A stretch of DNA of 64,000 bases from Robertkochia flava. Lineage in GTDB: Bacteria; Bacteroidota; Bacteroidia; Flavobacteriales; Flavobacteriaceae. A program made the position numbers and the translations under genes. The notes under the pieces were generated by a model. It was given only the letters and a program-made list of their open reading frames with translations. It was not told the origin of the DNA and ran no database searches. Positions within the stretch are counted from its first letter, which is position 1. Each line of letters begins with the position of its first letter. The stretch covers positions 1 to 64,000 of the forward strand of contig NZ_JAINZT010000001.1 in assembly GCF_020166515.1 (NCBI RefSeq). Reading direction: 5' to 3'. Positions 9,261-18,364 of this stretch are shown piece after piece.

Positions 9261-9557
9261 TTAAACGTATTCCTGAAGTAATCCTATAAGGGTATCTGCG
9301 TCCTGTTCGCCACTCTGGCGCCAGACCATCTCCCCGTTCTTATAGATCATAAGCGTTGGCAACCCTTTTACCCTGAGGGCCTCGGCCAGCTCGCGGTTCT
9401 TATCAACATCGATCTTGATCACCTTGACCTTGTCTCCCATGGCTGCAGCAACATCGCGAAGCACAGGGTGCATCCCTACAGACTGATCATTCCACTCTGT
9501 GTAAAAATCGAGGAGCACCGGTACTTTAACATCGATTAATTCGCCAAATTTTGACAT
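9261..9557 (-). CDS. Thioredoxin-fold protein lacking the CxxC active site
   Basis: The 98-aa product follows the thioredoxin fold closely. It has VLLDFYTEW before the active-site position, the KIDVDKNRELAEALRVKG segment, and the cis-proline strand GLPTLMIYKNGE. At the place of WCGPC it reads WNDQS, so both redox cysteines are missing although the frame is intact and all other landmarks remain. It cannot be a disulfide reductase; a binding or chaperone role is possible. The start at 9557 is preferred because a TACATTTG promoter element (9588-9595) overlaps the region of the alternative ATG at 9590. It runs tail to tail with the deacetylase (7-bp gap). Confidence 0.85.
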   Translation of the reverse strand: MSKFGELIDVKVPVLLDFYTEWNDQSVGMHPVLRDVAAAMGDKVKVIKIDVDKNRELAEALRVKGLPTLMIYKNGEMVWRQSGEQDADTLIGLLQEYV

Positions 9558-9587
9558 ATAGTATTGAAATTTAAGCGCTTGACAAAT

Positions 9588-9595
9588 CAAATGTA
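9588..9595 (-). promoter_or_regulatory. Promoter -7 element of the thioredoxin-like gene
   Basis: TACATTTG on the minus strand matches TAnnTTTG and lies 30 bp before the chosen ATG at 9557. A TTTG occurs about 23 bp further upstream. Confidence 0.5.
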
Positions 9596-9630
9596 ATAAA
9601 AAAACTAATAAACTGAGTCAAAGCGCTGCA

Positions 9631-10869
9631 TTATACCTCAGAAGAGCGCTTGCGAAGTTCGATCACGGTAACCTCCGGCCAGATCCCCACCCGTCCAGGG
9701 TAACCTATAAATCCGAAACCGCGGTTTACATTGATATATTGCCCCAGCTCCTGGTAGATGCCTGCCCAGTATTTGTAACGGTATTTTACCGGACTCCATT
9801 TGATCCATCCCGGAATTTCAACCCCGAACTGCATCCCGTGGGTATGTCCGCTTAGGGTAAGATGTACATGCCAGGGGTGCCTCAATACCTCCTGTTCCCA
9901 GTGCGAAGGATCATGGCTCATGAGGATCTTAAAATCCTTCTCGCTTACATCCTTTAAAGCCAACTCCAGATCTCCGGCTTTTTTAAATCCACCGGCTCCC
10001 CAGTTCTCGACCCCTACCAGCGCGATTCGCTGATCGCCCTTTTGCAGAAACCTGCTTTCGTTAAGCAGCAGATCGAAACCAATTCGCTGCTGTATACGCT
10101 TGAGTTCTTCGAGGTTTTCTTCCTTATCTTCTTCAGTATTCCATTCAGCGTAATCGCCATAATCGTGATTACCCAGCACCGAGAACACCCCGTCCCGAGC
10201 CTTTAATTCGGAGAAAACATCCATCCAGGGATGCATTTCCCGTGCAACACTATTCACCAGGTCGCCGGTAAACAAGATCACGTCGCTATCCTGCTTATTT
10301 ACCAGGTCTACAGCATAGGACACCTTCTCAGGATCATCAAAACTTCCGCTGTGAATATCCGAGATCTGCGTAATGGTGTACCCATGAAAAGCATCCGGAA
10401 GGTCATCAAACTCCAGAACATACCGCAATACCCGGTAATCGTACTTCCCCTTATACATCCCATAAAGCAGGGAAGCAAAAGGAATGGAAGCCAAAAGGAG
10501 GGCCACCTGACTTACAAAACGCCTTCGTTCCGGAAAATGCACCTTTGCTCCCGTTCCCGAATTAAATATCTTTCTCAGCACCCATCCAAAAAACCGGATC
10601 ACATCCTCAACCATCATGATCGCCCCCGAAATAAACCCAAGCGCCATAAAAGCCAGGAATATCCCAACGGAGACACTCATCGCACTGCTCATTCCCTGTG
10701 AACGGTCGTAACCACTGAACTGGACATAGATATTGCCCAGCACCACGAGAAACACCAGGAGGTACATCCCTTGTAACCAGGGATTCTTCACCAGGGTGCG
10801 CAGGGCCTGAAACCCATAAAAAGCGCCCACCAGGTAGAGTATTCCGAGAAAAATAAAGAATCTAGACAT
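9631..10869 (-). CDS. Membrane-anchored calcineurin-like metallophosphoesterase (YkuE/YaeI type)
   Basis: The product is 412 aa. It has an N-terminal membrane region with about four TM segments (1-25, 32-52, 65-90, 115-135), then a metallophosphoesterase domain. Metal-binding motifs appear in order: SDIHSG (D-x-H), GDLVN (GD), GNHDYG (GNHD), MSHDP (H) and SGHTHG (GHxH). All metal ligands are present, so it should be an active phosphoesterase, probably acting on a lipid or nucleotide phosphate at the periplasmic face as for YkuE/LpxG-like enzymes. The exact substrate cannot be told from sequence. Confidence 0.88.
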   Translation of the reverse strand: MSRFFIFLGILYLVGAFYGFQALRTLVKNPWLQGMYLLVFLVVLGNIYVQFSGYDRSQGMSSAMSVSVGIFLAFMALGFISGAIMMVEDVIRFFGWVLRKIFNSGTGAKVHFPERRRFVSQVALLLASIPFASLLYGMYKGKYDYRVLRYVLEFDDLPDAFHGYTITQISDIHSGSFDDPEKVSYAVDLVNKQDSDVILFTGDLVNSVAREMHPWMDVFSELKARDGVFSVLGNHDYGDYAEWNTEEDKEENLEELKRIQQRIGFDLLLNESRFLQKGDQRIALVGVENWGAGGFKKAGDLELALKDVSEKDFKILMSHDPSHWEQEVLRHPWHVHLTLSGHTHGMQFGVEIPGWIKWSPVKYRYKYWAGIYQELGQYINVNRGFGFIGYPGRVGIWPEVTVIELRKRSSEV

Positions 10870-10892
10870 GCGTTATAAACGATTGTGTATCA

Positions 10893-10900
10893 CAAAAGTA
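10893..10900 (-). promoter_or_regulatory. Promoter -7 element of the metallophosphoesterase gene
   Basis: TACTTTTG on the minus strand matches TAnnTTTG, 24-31 bp upstream of the ATG at 10869. Confidence 0.5.
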
Positions 10901-10934
10901 TTCTTCTCCCGACAGAAGCCGGACCTTTTAATTT

Positions 10935-11660
10935 TTATTTAACCAAGTTTACCATCCTTTTAATAACTGCGGGATCGGAAACATAGATCTCCCTTTCATC
11001 CGGCAGACTTTTTGGGTAAAAGGAGATCTTTGGAAGGGGCAGCGACTGATGCTGAAGCCTGGTAGCAGAAAAATGGATCTCCCTGAATCCCCTGGTCTTG
11101 AATTTCCCGATATTCCTCTCAGTGACCCCGCCTCCCGGCATAACAATGATTTCATCCCCGTATTTCCGCTCTAAAGTCACAAGGGCATCGAGCCCTTCCT
11201 CTGCGGTAGGCCGGGCTCCGCTGGTAAGCACTCTCGAGCAGCCAATCTGTAATAACCTTTCGATTCCTTCTTCCTGATCGGGCACCCAGTCAAAGGCTCT
11301 GTGGAAGGTGAAATCCATTTCACCTGCTGCCTCCATCAGACCGGCTGTTGCCACGGTATCAATGCGGTGATCCTTTTTTAAAACCCCGCAAACCACCCCG
11401 GCACAACCCAGATCGGCACACATAGCCACGTCATTGCGCATGACCTCCAACTCTTCCCTGCTGTAGGTGAACCCACCGCTTCGAGGGCGTATCAACACAT
11501 AAACCGGAATATCCAATAGCTCCACTACCTTTTTTATCAGGGCATAAGAAGGCGTTACCCCACCGAGTACAAGCTCCGAACAAAGTTCTACCCTGTGGGC
11601 TCCGGCTTTTCCCGCATTTACAGCAGACAGTAATGATGGTGCGCAAACTTCTGTGATCAT
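10935..11660 (-). CDS. cutC: CutC family protein (copper homeostasis)
   Basis: A 241-aa TIM-barrel protein with the CutC signatures EVCAPSLLSAVNAGKAGAHR, VELCSELVLGGVTPS, the VYVLIRPRSGGFTYS segment, FHRAFDW, LTSGARPTAEEG and MPGGGVTERN. CutC was named for a copper-tolerance phenotype, but its biochemical role is not settled. Length and motif order match the family. It is monocistronic, divergent from polA. Confidence 0.93.
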   Translation of the reverse strand: MITEVCAPSLLSAVNAGKAGAHRVELCSELVLGGVTPSYALIKKVVELLDIPVYVLIRPRSGGFTYSREELEVMRNDVAMCADLGCAGVVCGVLKKDHRIDTVATAGLMEAAGEMDFTFHRAFDWVPDQEEGIERLLQIGCSRVLTSGARPTAEEGLDALVTLERKYGDEIIVMPGGGVTERNIGKFKTRGFREIHFSATRLQHQSLPLPKISFYPKSLPDEREIYVSDPAVIKRMVNLVK

Positions 11661-11903
11661 TTTGGTCAGGGTCAGGTGTGGATACGACTCCTTTAAAGGT
11701 ACCGATTATTTTCCACCCTACTAAAGCCTAAAGCTCTTACCTTAAGATACCATTAGCCAGCAAATTACCGCGACACTCCCAATTAGCCATTGAACCCAAG
11801 GCGCACCGGCACACAAAGTGCACTCTCAATTAATAAAACAGGTTTTCTGCATTTCCTTTAAAACTTCCTTATTTTTACGCAGAACATATATCAGATCACC
11901 ATT

Positions 11904-14726
11904 ATGCCGGAACAAAAACGTCTTTTTTTACTGGATGCCTACGCCCTTATTTTCAGAGGTTATTACGCCTTTATTAAAAATCCAAGGATCAATTCCAAGG
12001 GTATGGATACCTCTGCCATCATGGGCTTTATGAATTCCTTATTAGACGTTATTAAAAGGGAACAACCCGACCACCTTGCCGTAGCCTTCGACAAGGAAGG
12101 GAGCAAAGACCGGCTGGAAATGTTCGAAGCCTACAAGGCCAATCGGGACGAAACCCCTGAGGCGATCAAAATAGCGGTACCGTATATCCAGGAAATTCTT
12201 AAAGCGATGCACATCCCGGTGATCGAAAAACCAGGATATGAAGCCGATGACATCATTGGTACCCTGGCCAAACAAGCCGAGAAGGAAGGGTATAAAACCT
12301 TTATGGTTACCCCGGACAAGGATTTCGCCCAACTGGTAAGTGAAAACATATTTATGTACCGCCCTTCCCGCATGGGAAATGGCATTGAGATCTGGGGTAT
12401 CCCGGAAGTACAGAAAAAATTTGAGGTGGAACGGCCCGACCAGGTGATCGATTACCTGGGTATGATGGGAGATGCCGTAGACAATATCCCGGGATTACCT
12501 GGCGTTGGAGATAAGACTGCCAAGAAATTCATCAAGGAGTTCGGAAGCCTGGAAGGCCTGTTGGAAAACGCCGATACGCTTAAAGGAAAAATGAAGGAGA
12601 AGGTGATCGAGAACGCCGAACTCGGAAGGTTGTCTAAAAAACTAGCCACCATTATGATTGACGTTCCGGTGGAGTTTCACGAAGAAGATTTTGAGCTGAA
12701 CACCCCGGATTTCCCCAAGGTTAAAGAGATCTTTCATGAACTGGAGTTCAGGCGAATGGAAGAAAACCTACTCAAGACCTTTCATGTGGAGGAAACTGAG
12801 AAAAAGGAAAGCACCGCCCAGGAAGGCATTAACGCCAGCCTCGAGGTGCAATACGATCTTTTCGGCACCCCGGCAGAGGGTGGTTCGGCAACCCAGACCA
12901 GCCCCTCGGGATATAAAACCATTGACGACACCCCTCATTTCTACCAGTTGGTAAATACCGGGAAGTCAAGGACCTTACTTCTGGAAAAACTGCTCTTACA
13001 GAAAAGTGTGTGTTTTGACACCGAAACCACCAGCCTGAAAGCCCTGGAAGCTGAACTTGTAGGTTGTGCATTTTCATGGGAACCCGGCAAGGGCTATTAC
13101 CTTCCATTCCCGGAAGACCAGGAGGAAACCCGGGAGCTGCTGGAAAATTTCCGGGCATTTTTTGAAAATGAAGAGATCGAAAAGGTCGGTCAGAACCTGA
13201 AGTATGACATCAAAGTACTTTCCCGTTACGGCATTGAAGTGAAAGGCCCCGTATTTGACACCATGATCGCGCATTACCTGATCAACCCGGACATGCGCCA
13301 CAATATGGATGTGCTCGCAGAGACCTATCTCAATTACAGCCCGGTACCCATTGAAAAGCTGATCGGCAAAAAAGGAAAGAATCAAAAATCCATGCGCAGT
13401 GTTGGGATGGAAGAACAAACGGCCTACGCCGTAGAGGATGCCGACATCACCCTGCAGCTGAAACACCTCTTTGAAAAGGAGCTGCCCAAGCGAAATGCAG
13501 AGGACCTGTTCAGGAACATAGAAGCGCCCCTGGTGAAAGTGCTGGCCGAAATGGAAATTGAGGGGATCAACCTGAATGGTGAATACCTACGGGAGTTGTC
13601 AAAGGAAATGACCGGGGAGATCGCCCAACTGGAATCGGCTGTTTATGAGCAGGCCGGAGAAGAATTTAACCTGGCCTCCCCGAAACAGCTGGGTCCTATT
13701 CTGTTTGAAAAGCTTAAACTGGCAGACAAACCTAAAAAAACAAAAACAGGACAATACTCCACGGCAGAAGATGTACTGTCTGACCTTGCCGAAGAACACA
13801 AGATCGTTGCAGACATTCTCGAATGGAGGCAACTCAAAAAGCTTCAAAGCACGTATGTAGATGCCCTTCCCGAGGATGTGAACCCGGATGACGGGCGCAT
13901 CCATACGGTATACATGCAGGCCGTGGCTGCCACCGGAAGACTGAGTTCCAACAACCCAAACCTTCAGAATATTCCTATACGAACCGCGCGCGGGCGCCAG
14001 GTCAGAAAGGCATTTATCCCCCGAAATGAAGATTACACCCTACTGGCTGCCGACTACTCCCAGATAGAATTGCGTATTATCGCTGCCTTAAGCCAGGAAG
14101 AAACCATGATCCAGGCGTTCCGCGATGGCCAGGACATTCATGCCTCTACTGCCGCCAAGGTATTTAACATTCCCCTGGAAGAGGTTACCCGCGAGCAGCG
14201 AAGCAATGCCAAGACCGTAAATTTCGGAATCATCTACGGAGTATCGGCATTCGGTCTTTCCAACCAGACCTCCCTGAACCGAACCGAAGCGAAAGAATTG
14301 ATCGACACGTATTACAAGACCTATCCGAAACTGAGAAATTACATCAGCAGCCAGATCGATTTTGCACGGGAGAACGGCTATGTGGAAACCATCCTGGGAA
14401 GGAGAAGATACCTCAAAGACATCAACTCAAGAAACCAGGTCGTAAAAGGAGCCGCAGAACGCAACGCCGTGAATGCCCCCATACAGGGAAGTGCAGCCGA
14501 CGTGATCAAGATCGCCATGCTGCGCATCCAGGAGAAGCTCAAAAAAGGCAACTACAAGACCCGAATGCTGCTTCAGGTACATGATGAACTCGTTTTTGAC
14601 GCACATAAGGACGAACTGGAAGAGGTAGGAAAAATGATCAAGCATGAAATGGAGAATGCTTACACCCTGAGCGTTCCCCTGGATGTGGAACTGGGAACAG
14701 GAAGCAATTGGCTGGAGGCTCATTAA
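11904..14726 (+). CDS. polA: DNA polymerase I
   Basis: This enzyme serves gap filling, Okazaki-fragment processing and repair. At 940 aa all three domains are present: a 5'-3' flap nuclease (1 to about 290, FLLDAYALIFRGYYA and YEADDIIGTLA), a 3'-5' proofreading exonuclease (about 345-530) and the polymerase (about 545-940). The exonuclease keeps DTET near residue 371, NLKYD, and DADIT in the Exo III position, so proofreading looks intact. Polymerase motif A is DYSQIELR (about 715), motif B RSNAKTVNFGIIYG, and motif C VHDEL (about 891). It is monocistronic; a near-consensus -7 box TATTTTTA precedes the start. Confidence 0.98.
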   Translation: MPEQKRLFLLDAYALIFRGYYAFIKNPRINSKGMDTSAIMGFMNSLLDVIKREQPDHLAVAFDKEGSKDRLEMFEAYKANRDETPEAIKIAVPYIQEILKAMHIPVIEKPGYEADDIIGTLAKQAEKEGYKTFMVTPDKDFAQLVSENIFMYRPSRMGNGIEIWGIPEVQKKFEVERPDQVIDYLGMMGDAVDNIPGLPGVGDKTAKKFIKEFGSLEGLLENADTLKGKMKEKVIENAELGRLSKKLATIMIDVPVEFHEEDFELNTPDFPKVKEIFHELEFRRMEENLLKTFHVEETEKKESTAQEGINASLEVQYDLFGTPAEGGSATQTSPSGYKTIDDTPHFYQLVNTGKSRTLLLEKLLLQKSVCFDTETTSLKALEAELVGCAFSWEPGKGYYLPFPEDQEETRELLENFRAFFENEEIEKVGQNLKYDIKVLSRYGIEVKGPVFDTMIAHYLINPDMRHNMDVLAETYLNYSPVPIEKLIGKKGKNQKSMRSVGMEEQTAYAVEDADITLQLKHLFEKELPKRNAEDLFRNIEAPLVKVLAEMEIEGINLNGEYLRELSKEMTGEIAQLESAVYEQAGEEFNLASPKQLGPILFEKLKLADKPKKTKTGQYSTAEDVLSDLAEEHKIVADILEWRQLKKLQSTYVDALPEDVNPDDGRIHTVYMQAVAATGRLSSNNPNLQNIPIRTARGRQVRKAFIPRNEDYTLLAADYSQIELRIIAALSQEETMIQAFRDGQDIHASTAAKVFNIPLEEVTREQRSNAKTVNFGIIYGVSAFGLSNQTSLNRTEAKELIDTYYKTYPKLRNYISSQIDFARENGYVETILGRRRYLKDINSRNQVVKGAAERNAVNAPIQGSAADVIKIAMLRIQEKLKKGNYKTRMLLQVHDELVFDAHKDELEEVGKMIKHEMENAYTLSVPLDVELGTGSNWLEAH

Positions 14727-14849
14727 CACCTAAACAGACAGTTTTCAAATTCCTAATCACAAACGGTCAAAACCTAAACGTGCAGATCTTTTTATATGCC
14801 AGACAACAGTTCTTTGATCCAGTCTAATTGATAAAACATATGCCCCGGA

Positions 14850-15170
14850 ACTGCGTACCTAAATGTTTGCAAAAAACTGCAGACCCTTATTCAGGTTCTT
14901 CTTTACGATATAAACCATCCGGAGGACTGGAAACAATTGATTAGATCATCCGGATCAGTTACCGCAATTTGTTTAGAGGCAAATGAATCTCCAGGCGTAA
15001 GGGACAGGTTGTACAGAATGAAAATTTCAAGGAAAGAAGCGAAGGAATCAGAACTATGGCTAAAATCATTTTGTGAGTTAAGCACCTCCAGCAGAGACAA
15101 TTCAGTCTCTTTTTCTTGAAAGCCGGAGCATGGAGGAATATTATATCGACTATCATTATCAAGCGATCAC
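14850..15170 (+). pseudogene. Decayed four-helix-bundle (23S rRNA IVS-type) protein gene
   Basis: The reading frame about 14850-15119 contains QLIRSSGSV, EANES and MKISRKEAKESELWLKSF. These match the conserved core of the four-helix-bundle S23/IVP family (IRSSGSVGANYxEAN, RIKISRKEAKESRYWL). The start is degenerate, the conserved GANY is changed to TAIC, and the C-terminal helix (NIISTIIIKRSQ) continues in another frame at 15137-15172, which implies a frameshift. No complete gene can be rebuilt. It occupies part of the 796-bp gap between polA and rplM; the rest (14727-14850 and 15170-15424) shows nothing recognisable except repetitive GGATTTTGG-type sequence at 15233-15265. Confidence 0.6.
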
Positions 15171-15424
15171 AACAATATTCTTCACCTAACAACTTTATTA
15201 ATTATCCTAAAATAAATTCAGAAGTTCCCTTTCGGATTTTGGAATTTGGATTTTGGGATTTTGAAGTAGTTAAAATATTTCGTTTTGACCGAAGAACACC
15301 CAAATAAACCACATACGCCTGCTCATTACAACTTCAGAACCCTGTAAAATACAAAGCCAAGGTCGTCAAAACACATTAATCCCCAACGCATTCTGTATTC
15401 CTTTCAAATATAAGCAAGTACACG

Positions 15425-15455
15425 TTTGCAATTATAAGAATTATATGTACATTTG
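15425..15455 (+). promoter_or_regulatory. Promoter of rplM-rpsI
   Basis: TTTG (15425-15428), a 19-bp spacer and TACATTTG (15448-15455) match the Bacteroidetes consensus exactly. It lies 67 bp ahead of the rplM start. Confidence 0.85.
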
Positions 15456-15468
15456 CACCCCTGTAAAT

Positions 15469-15487
15469 CCGATCCATATTGAATCGG
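15469..15487 (+). promoter_or_regulatory. Small hairpin in the rplM leader
   Basis: CCGAT (15469-15473) pairs with ATCGG (15483-15487) within the roughly 60-nt leader between promoter and start. L13 operons are often autoregulated through leader RNA; whether this hairpin does so is unknown. Confidence 0.35.
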
Positions 15488-15522
15488 GCAGGAATGGAAT
15501 GTTTAATTTTAAATAAGTTAGT

Positions 15523-15978
15523 GTGGATACATTAAGCTACAAAACCGTATCAGCGAACAAGGCAACTGCAGATAAGCAGTGGGTTCTTGTTGATGCTGAA
15601 GGACAGACGCTGGGACGTCTTTCTTCTAAGGTAGCCAAGCTGCTAAGAGGGAAGCACAAGCCCAACTTTACCCCGCACGTTGATTGTGGAGATAACGTAA
15701 TTGTTATCAATGCCGAGAAGATCAACCTAACCGGGAAGAAATGGAATGCGAAAGAATACATTCGCTACACCGGGTACCCAGGTGGACAAAGAGTTCAAAC
15801 TGCTGAAGATCTTTTCGCAAAGAATCCGGCGCGTTTGATCGAAAAATCAGTTAAAGGAATGCTTCCTAAGAACAAGCTGGGGGCTGATCTTTTCCGAAAT
15901 CTTAAAGTGTATGCAGGAACCGAGCATGATCACGAAGCTCAGAAGCCTGCTGCCATTAATCTAAACGATTTTAAATAA
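15523..15978 (+). CDS. rplM: 50S ribosomal protein L13
   Basis: A primary 23S rRNA-binding protein of 151 aa with the family motifs [36 protein letters not shown] and VKGMLPKN. The start codon is GTG at 15523, giving the usual Bacteroidetes N-terminus [14 protein letters not shown]; no upstream in-frame ATG exists. It overlaps rpsI by one base (TAATG), which suggests translational coupling, and a consensus promoter lies upstream. Confidence 0.98.
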   Translation: MDTLSYKTVSANKATADKQWVLVDAEGQTLGRLSSKVAKLLRGKHKPNFTPHVDCGDNVIVINAEKINLTGKKWNAKEYIRYTGYPGGQRVQTAEDLFAKNPARLIEKSVKGMLPKNKLGADLFRNLKVYAGTEHDHEAQKPAAINLNDFK

Positions 15979-16364
15979 TGGAAGTAATTCACAAGATTGG
16001 CAGAAGAAAAACTGCTGTTGCACGAGTGTATGTTTCTGAAGGGAAAGGAAACATCACCATCAACAAAAAAGACATGGAAAGCTACTTCAAGACTCCTACC
16101 CTTCAGTACAAGGTGAAGCAGCCGCTTACACTTACTGATAATGCAGAGTCTTTTGACATCAAGGTAAACGTTTACGGTGGAGGAACTACCGGACAGGCAG
16201 AAGCTGTACGTTTGGCAATTTCAAGAGCTCTTTGTGAAGTAGATGCTGAGAACAGAGGTACCCTGAAGCCGGAAGGACTTCTTACCAGAGACCCACGCAT
16301 GGTTGAGCGTAAGAAATTCGGTCAGAAGAAAGCCCGTAAGAAATTCCAGTTCTCTAAGCGTTAA
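15978..16364 (+). CDS. rpsI: 30S ribosomal protein S9
   Basis: The 128-aa product carries the S9 signatures [37 protein letters not shown] and the basic C-terminus [14 protein letters not shown] that reaches the ribosomal P site. Its start shares a base with the rplM stop. No strong terminator follows; a 169-bp leader-like gap separates it from rpsB. Confidence 0.98.
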   Translation: MEVIHKIGRRKTAVARVYVSEGKGNITINKKDMESYFKTPTLQYKVKQPLTLTDNAESFDIKVNVYGGGTTGQAEAVRLAISRALCEVDAENRGTLKPEGLLTRDPRMVERKKFGQKKARKKFQFSKR

Positions 16365-16533
16365 TCCTTTTTTTCATAAGGGAACTTTCGTTCATATCAT
16401 ATTGAAATTAATCATGTCGTTGATCCGCCCTGCGGAGCCTAGTTTAGCATCCAAATGAAGAAGGCACAATCCTCTGAAGAGGTGACCACTTTTTCATTGC
16501 TAACTGTACAACGGAACGTAAACTATTAAGAAA
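16365..16533 (+). promoter_or_regulatory. rpsI-rpsB intergenic leader with two small hairpins
   Basis: CCGC-CCT-GCGG (16425-16435) and CCTCT-GA-AGAGG (16471-16482) lie in the 169 bp before rpsB. No TAnnTTTG promoter is visible here, so rpsB may be read from the rplM promoter. A leader that S2 itself regulates is possible but unproven. Confidence 0.35.
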
Positions 16534-17331
16534 ATGGCAAACAACATAGAAGTTAAAGACTTACTAGAGGCAGGTGTACACTTCGGACACCTTACCAGAA
16601 AGTGGAATCCAAACATGGCGCCCTACATCTACATGGAGCGCAACGGGATCCACGTTATCAACCTGTACAAAACTGCAGCCAAGATCGAAGAGGCTAACGA
16701 AGCCCTTCAAAAGATCGCTGCTTCAGGAAGAAAAATTCTTTTCGTAGCAACCAAAAAGCAGGCTAAAGACATCGTAGCTGAAAAAGCCGGAGCAGTAAAT
16801 ATGCCTTACATCACTGAAAGATGGCCAGGAGGTATGCTTACCAACTTCGTTACCATCCGTAAGGCGGTAAAGAAAATGGCTGCTATCGACAGAATGAAGA
16901 AAGACGGTACTTTTGATACCCTTTCTAAAAAAGAAAAATTACAAATAGATCGTTTAAGAGCAAAACTGGAAAAGAACCTTGGTTCTATCCAGGACATGAC
17001 CCGTCTGCCGGGAGCGCTGTTTATTGTAGACACCATGCGTGAGCACATCGCAGTAAAAGAAGCTCAGAAATTAAACATTCCAATCTTCGCAATGGTCGAT
17101 ACCAACTCTGACCCAAGAGAGGTAGACTATGTGATCCCTTCTAATGACGATGCGTCAAAATCGATCGAAAAAGTGCTTTCTCACGTAACTGCAGCTGTTG
17201 CAGAAGGACTTTCTGAAAGAAAGGCTGACAAGGACGCTGAAAAAGCGGGCAAAGAAAGCGAAGGTGATGCCGATACTCCTGCAAAAGCAGAAAAAGAGGC
17301 TAAAGCCGTAAAGTCTGAGGACAACGAATAA
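16534..17331 (+). CDS. rpsB: 30S ribosomal protein S2
   Basis: The 265-aa protein has the S2 landmarks: LLEAGVHFGHLTRKWNP at the start, INLYKTA, the FVATKKQAKDIV segment, ERWPGGMLTNF, and FAMVDTNSDPREVDYVIPSNDDA. It is longer than E. coli S2 at the C-terminus by an acidic/Lys-rich tail (about 235-265), common in this group. tsf follows after a 68-bp gap holding a hairpin. Confidence 0.98.
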   Translation: MANNIEVKDLLEAGVHFGHLTRKWNPNMAPYIYMERNGIHVINLYKTAAKIEEANEALQKIAASGRKILFVATKKQAKDIVAEKAGAVNMPYITERWPGGMLTNFVTIRKAVKKMAAIDRMKKDGTFDTLSKKEKLQIDRLRAKLEKNLGSIQDMTRLPGALFIVDTMREHIAVKEAQKLNIPIFAMVDTNSDPREVDYVIPSNDDASKSIEKVLSHVTAAVAEGLSERKADKDAEKAGKESEGDADTPAKAEKEAKAVKSEDNE

Positions 17332-17347
17332 ATAATATTTTCCAAAA

Positions 17348-17377
17348 GCCGCTATCCGGTTTCCGGTTAGCGGCCTT
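17348..17377 (+). terminator. Hairpin between rpsB and tsf (partial terminator/attenuator)
   Basis: GCCGCTA (17348-17354) pairs with TAGCGGC (17368-17374), enclosing a second CCGG/CCGG stem, and is followed by only three T. A weak terminator would lower tsf transcription relative to rpsB; it could also be a processing site. Confidence 0.55.
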
Positions 17378-17399
17378 TAATCAAAAAATCTTAAGAGAA

Positions 17400-18224
17400 A
17401 TGGCAAAAATCACAGCCGCTGAAGTAAATAAGCTAAGAAAATCTACCGGAGCCGGTATGATGGATTGTAAAAAGGCATTGGTTGAGGCAGAAGGAGATTT
17501 TGACAAAGCCGTAGAGATCCTTCGTAAGAAAGGTCAGAAAGTTGCCGCTAAGAGAGCCGACAGAGAATCTTCTGAAGGTGCTGTTATCGCCAAGGTTAAT
17601 GACGACAAGTCTGCCGGAGTAATCGTTTCACTGAACTGTGAGACCGATTTCGTTGCCAAGAACGATTCTTTTGTTCAACTGGCTAACGACCTTACCGAGC
17701 TGGCCCTTAACTTCGACTCTAAAGATGCGTTTCTGGCAGCTGATTTTAACGGAATCACTGTTTCTGACAAACTCATCGAACAAACCGGAGTTATCGGAGA
17801 GAAGATCGAGATCGGAGATTTCCGTAAACTGGAAGCTCCTTTCGTTGGGTCATACATCCACGCCGGAAACAAGATCGCTACCCTGGTAGGACTTTCTGCC
17901 AATGTAGACGGTGCCGAGATCGCAGCTAAGGATGTGGCCATGCAGGCAGCTGCTATGAATCCTGTAGCCCTTAACGAGGAAGGTGTAGATCAGTCTGTTA
18001 TCGACAAAGAGATCGAGATCGCCAAAGATCAGTTAAGAGCCGAAGGGAAACCAGAAGCCATGCTTGACAACATCGCTAAAGGGAAACTTAAGCGTTTCTT
18101 TAAAGACAACACTCTTGTAAACCAGGATTTCATCAAGGATAACAAGCAAAGTGTTGCCGCTTACGTAAAATCTGTAAACGGAGATCTTACCATTACTGCT
18201 TTCGAAAGAGTAGCTCTGGGATAA
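17400..18224 (+). CDS. tsf: Elongation factor Ts
   Basis: EF-Ts is the nucleotide-exchange factor for EF-Tu. The 274-aa product starts with the conserved module VNKLRKSTGAGMMDCKKALVEAEGDFDKAVEILRKKG, then SSEGAVIAK, LNCETDFVAKND and the two-part core domain with HAGNKIATLVGL and VAMQAAAMNP. Gene order rpsB-tsf-pyrH-frr is the classic bacterial arrangement. A strong terminator follows, so pyrH is read separately. Confidence 0.98.
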   Translation: MAKITAAEVNKLRKSTGAGMMDCKKALVEAEGDFDKAVEILRKKGQKVAAKRADRESSEGAVIAKVNDDKSAGVIVSLNCETDFVAKNDSFVQLANDLTELALNFDSKDAFLAADFNGITVSDKLIEQTGVIGEKIEIGDFRKLEAPFVGSYIHAGNKIATLVGLSANVDGAEIAAKDVAMQAAAMNPVALNEEGVDQSVIDKEIEIAKDQLRAEGKPEAMLDNIAKGKLKRFFKDNTLVNQDFIKDNKQSVAAYVKSVNGDLTITAFERVALG

Positions 18225-18247
18225 TCCCGCTTGCATCAACACATAGG

Positions 18248-18277
18248 AAAGGCCCCTTTTAAAAGGGGCTTTTTTTA
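18248..18277 (+). terminator. Terminator of rpsB-tsf
   Basis: The perfect palindrome CCCCTTTTAAAAGGGG (18253-18268), extended by flanking G-C and A-T pairs, is followed by seven T. Confidence 0.9.
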
Positions 18278-18305
18278 TATCCCAACCCCACTTAATCACA
18301 CTCAA

Positions 18306-18323
18306 TATTTTTGCGTATTTTTG
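18306..18323 (+). promoter_or_regulatory. Tandem -7 elements ahead of pyrH
   Basis: Two copies of TATTTTTG (18306-18313 and 18316-18323), both matching TAnnTTTG, lie 42-59 bp before the pyrH start. No clear -33 TTG is seen at the right distance. Confidence 0.5.
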
Positions 18324-18364
18324 CTGCGATTTAATTTATTCAGCCCAATAATAACACGCAATTC

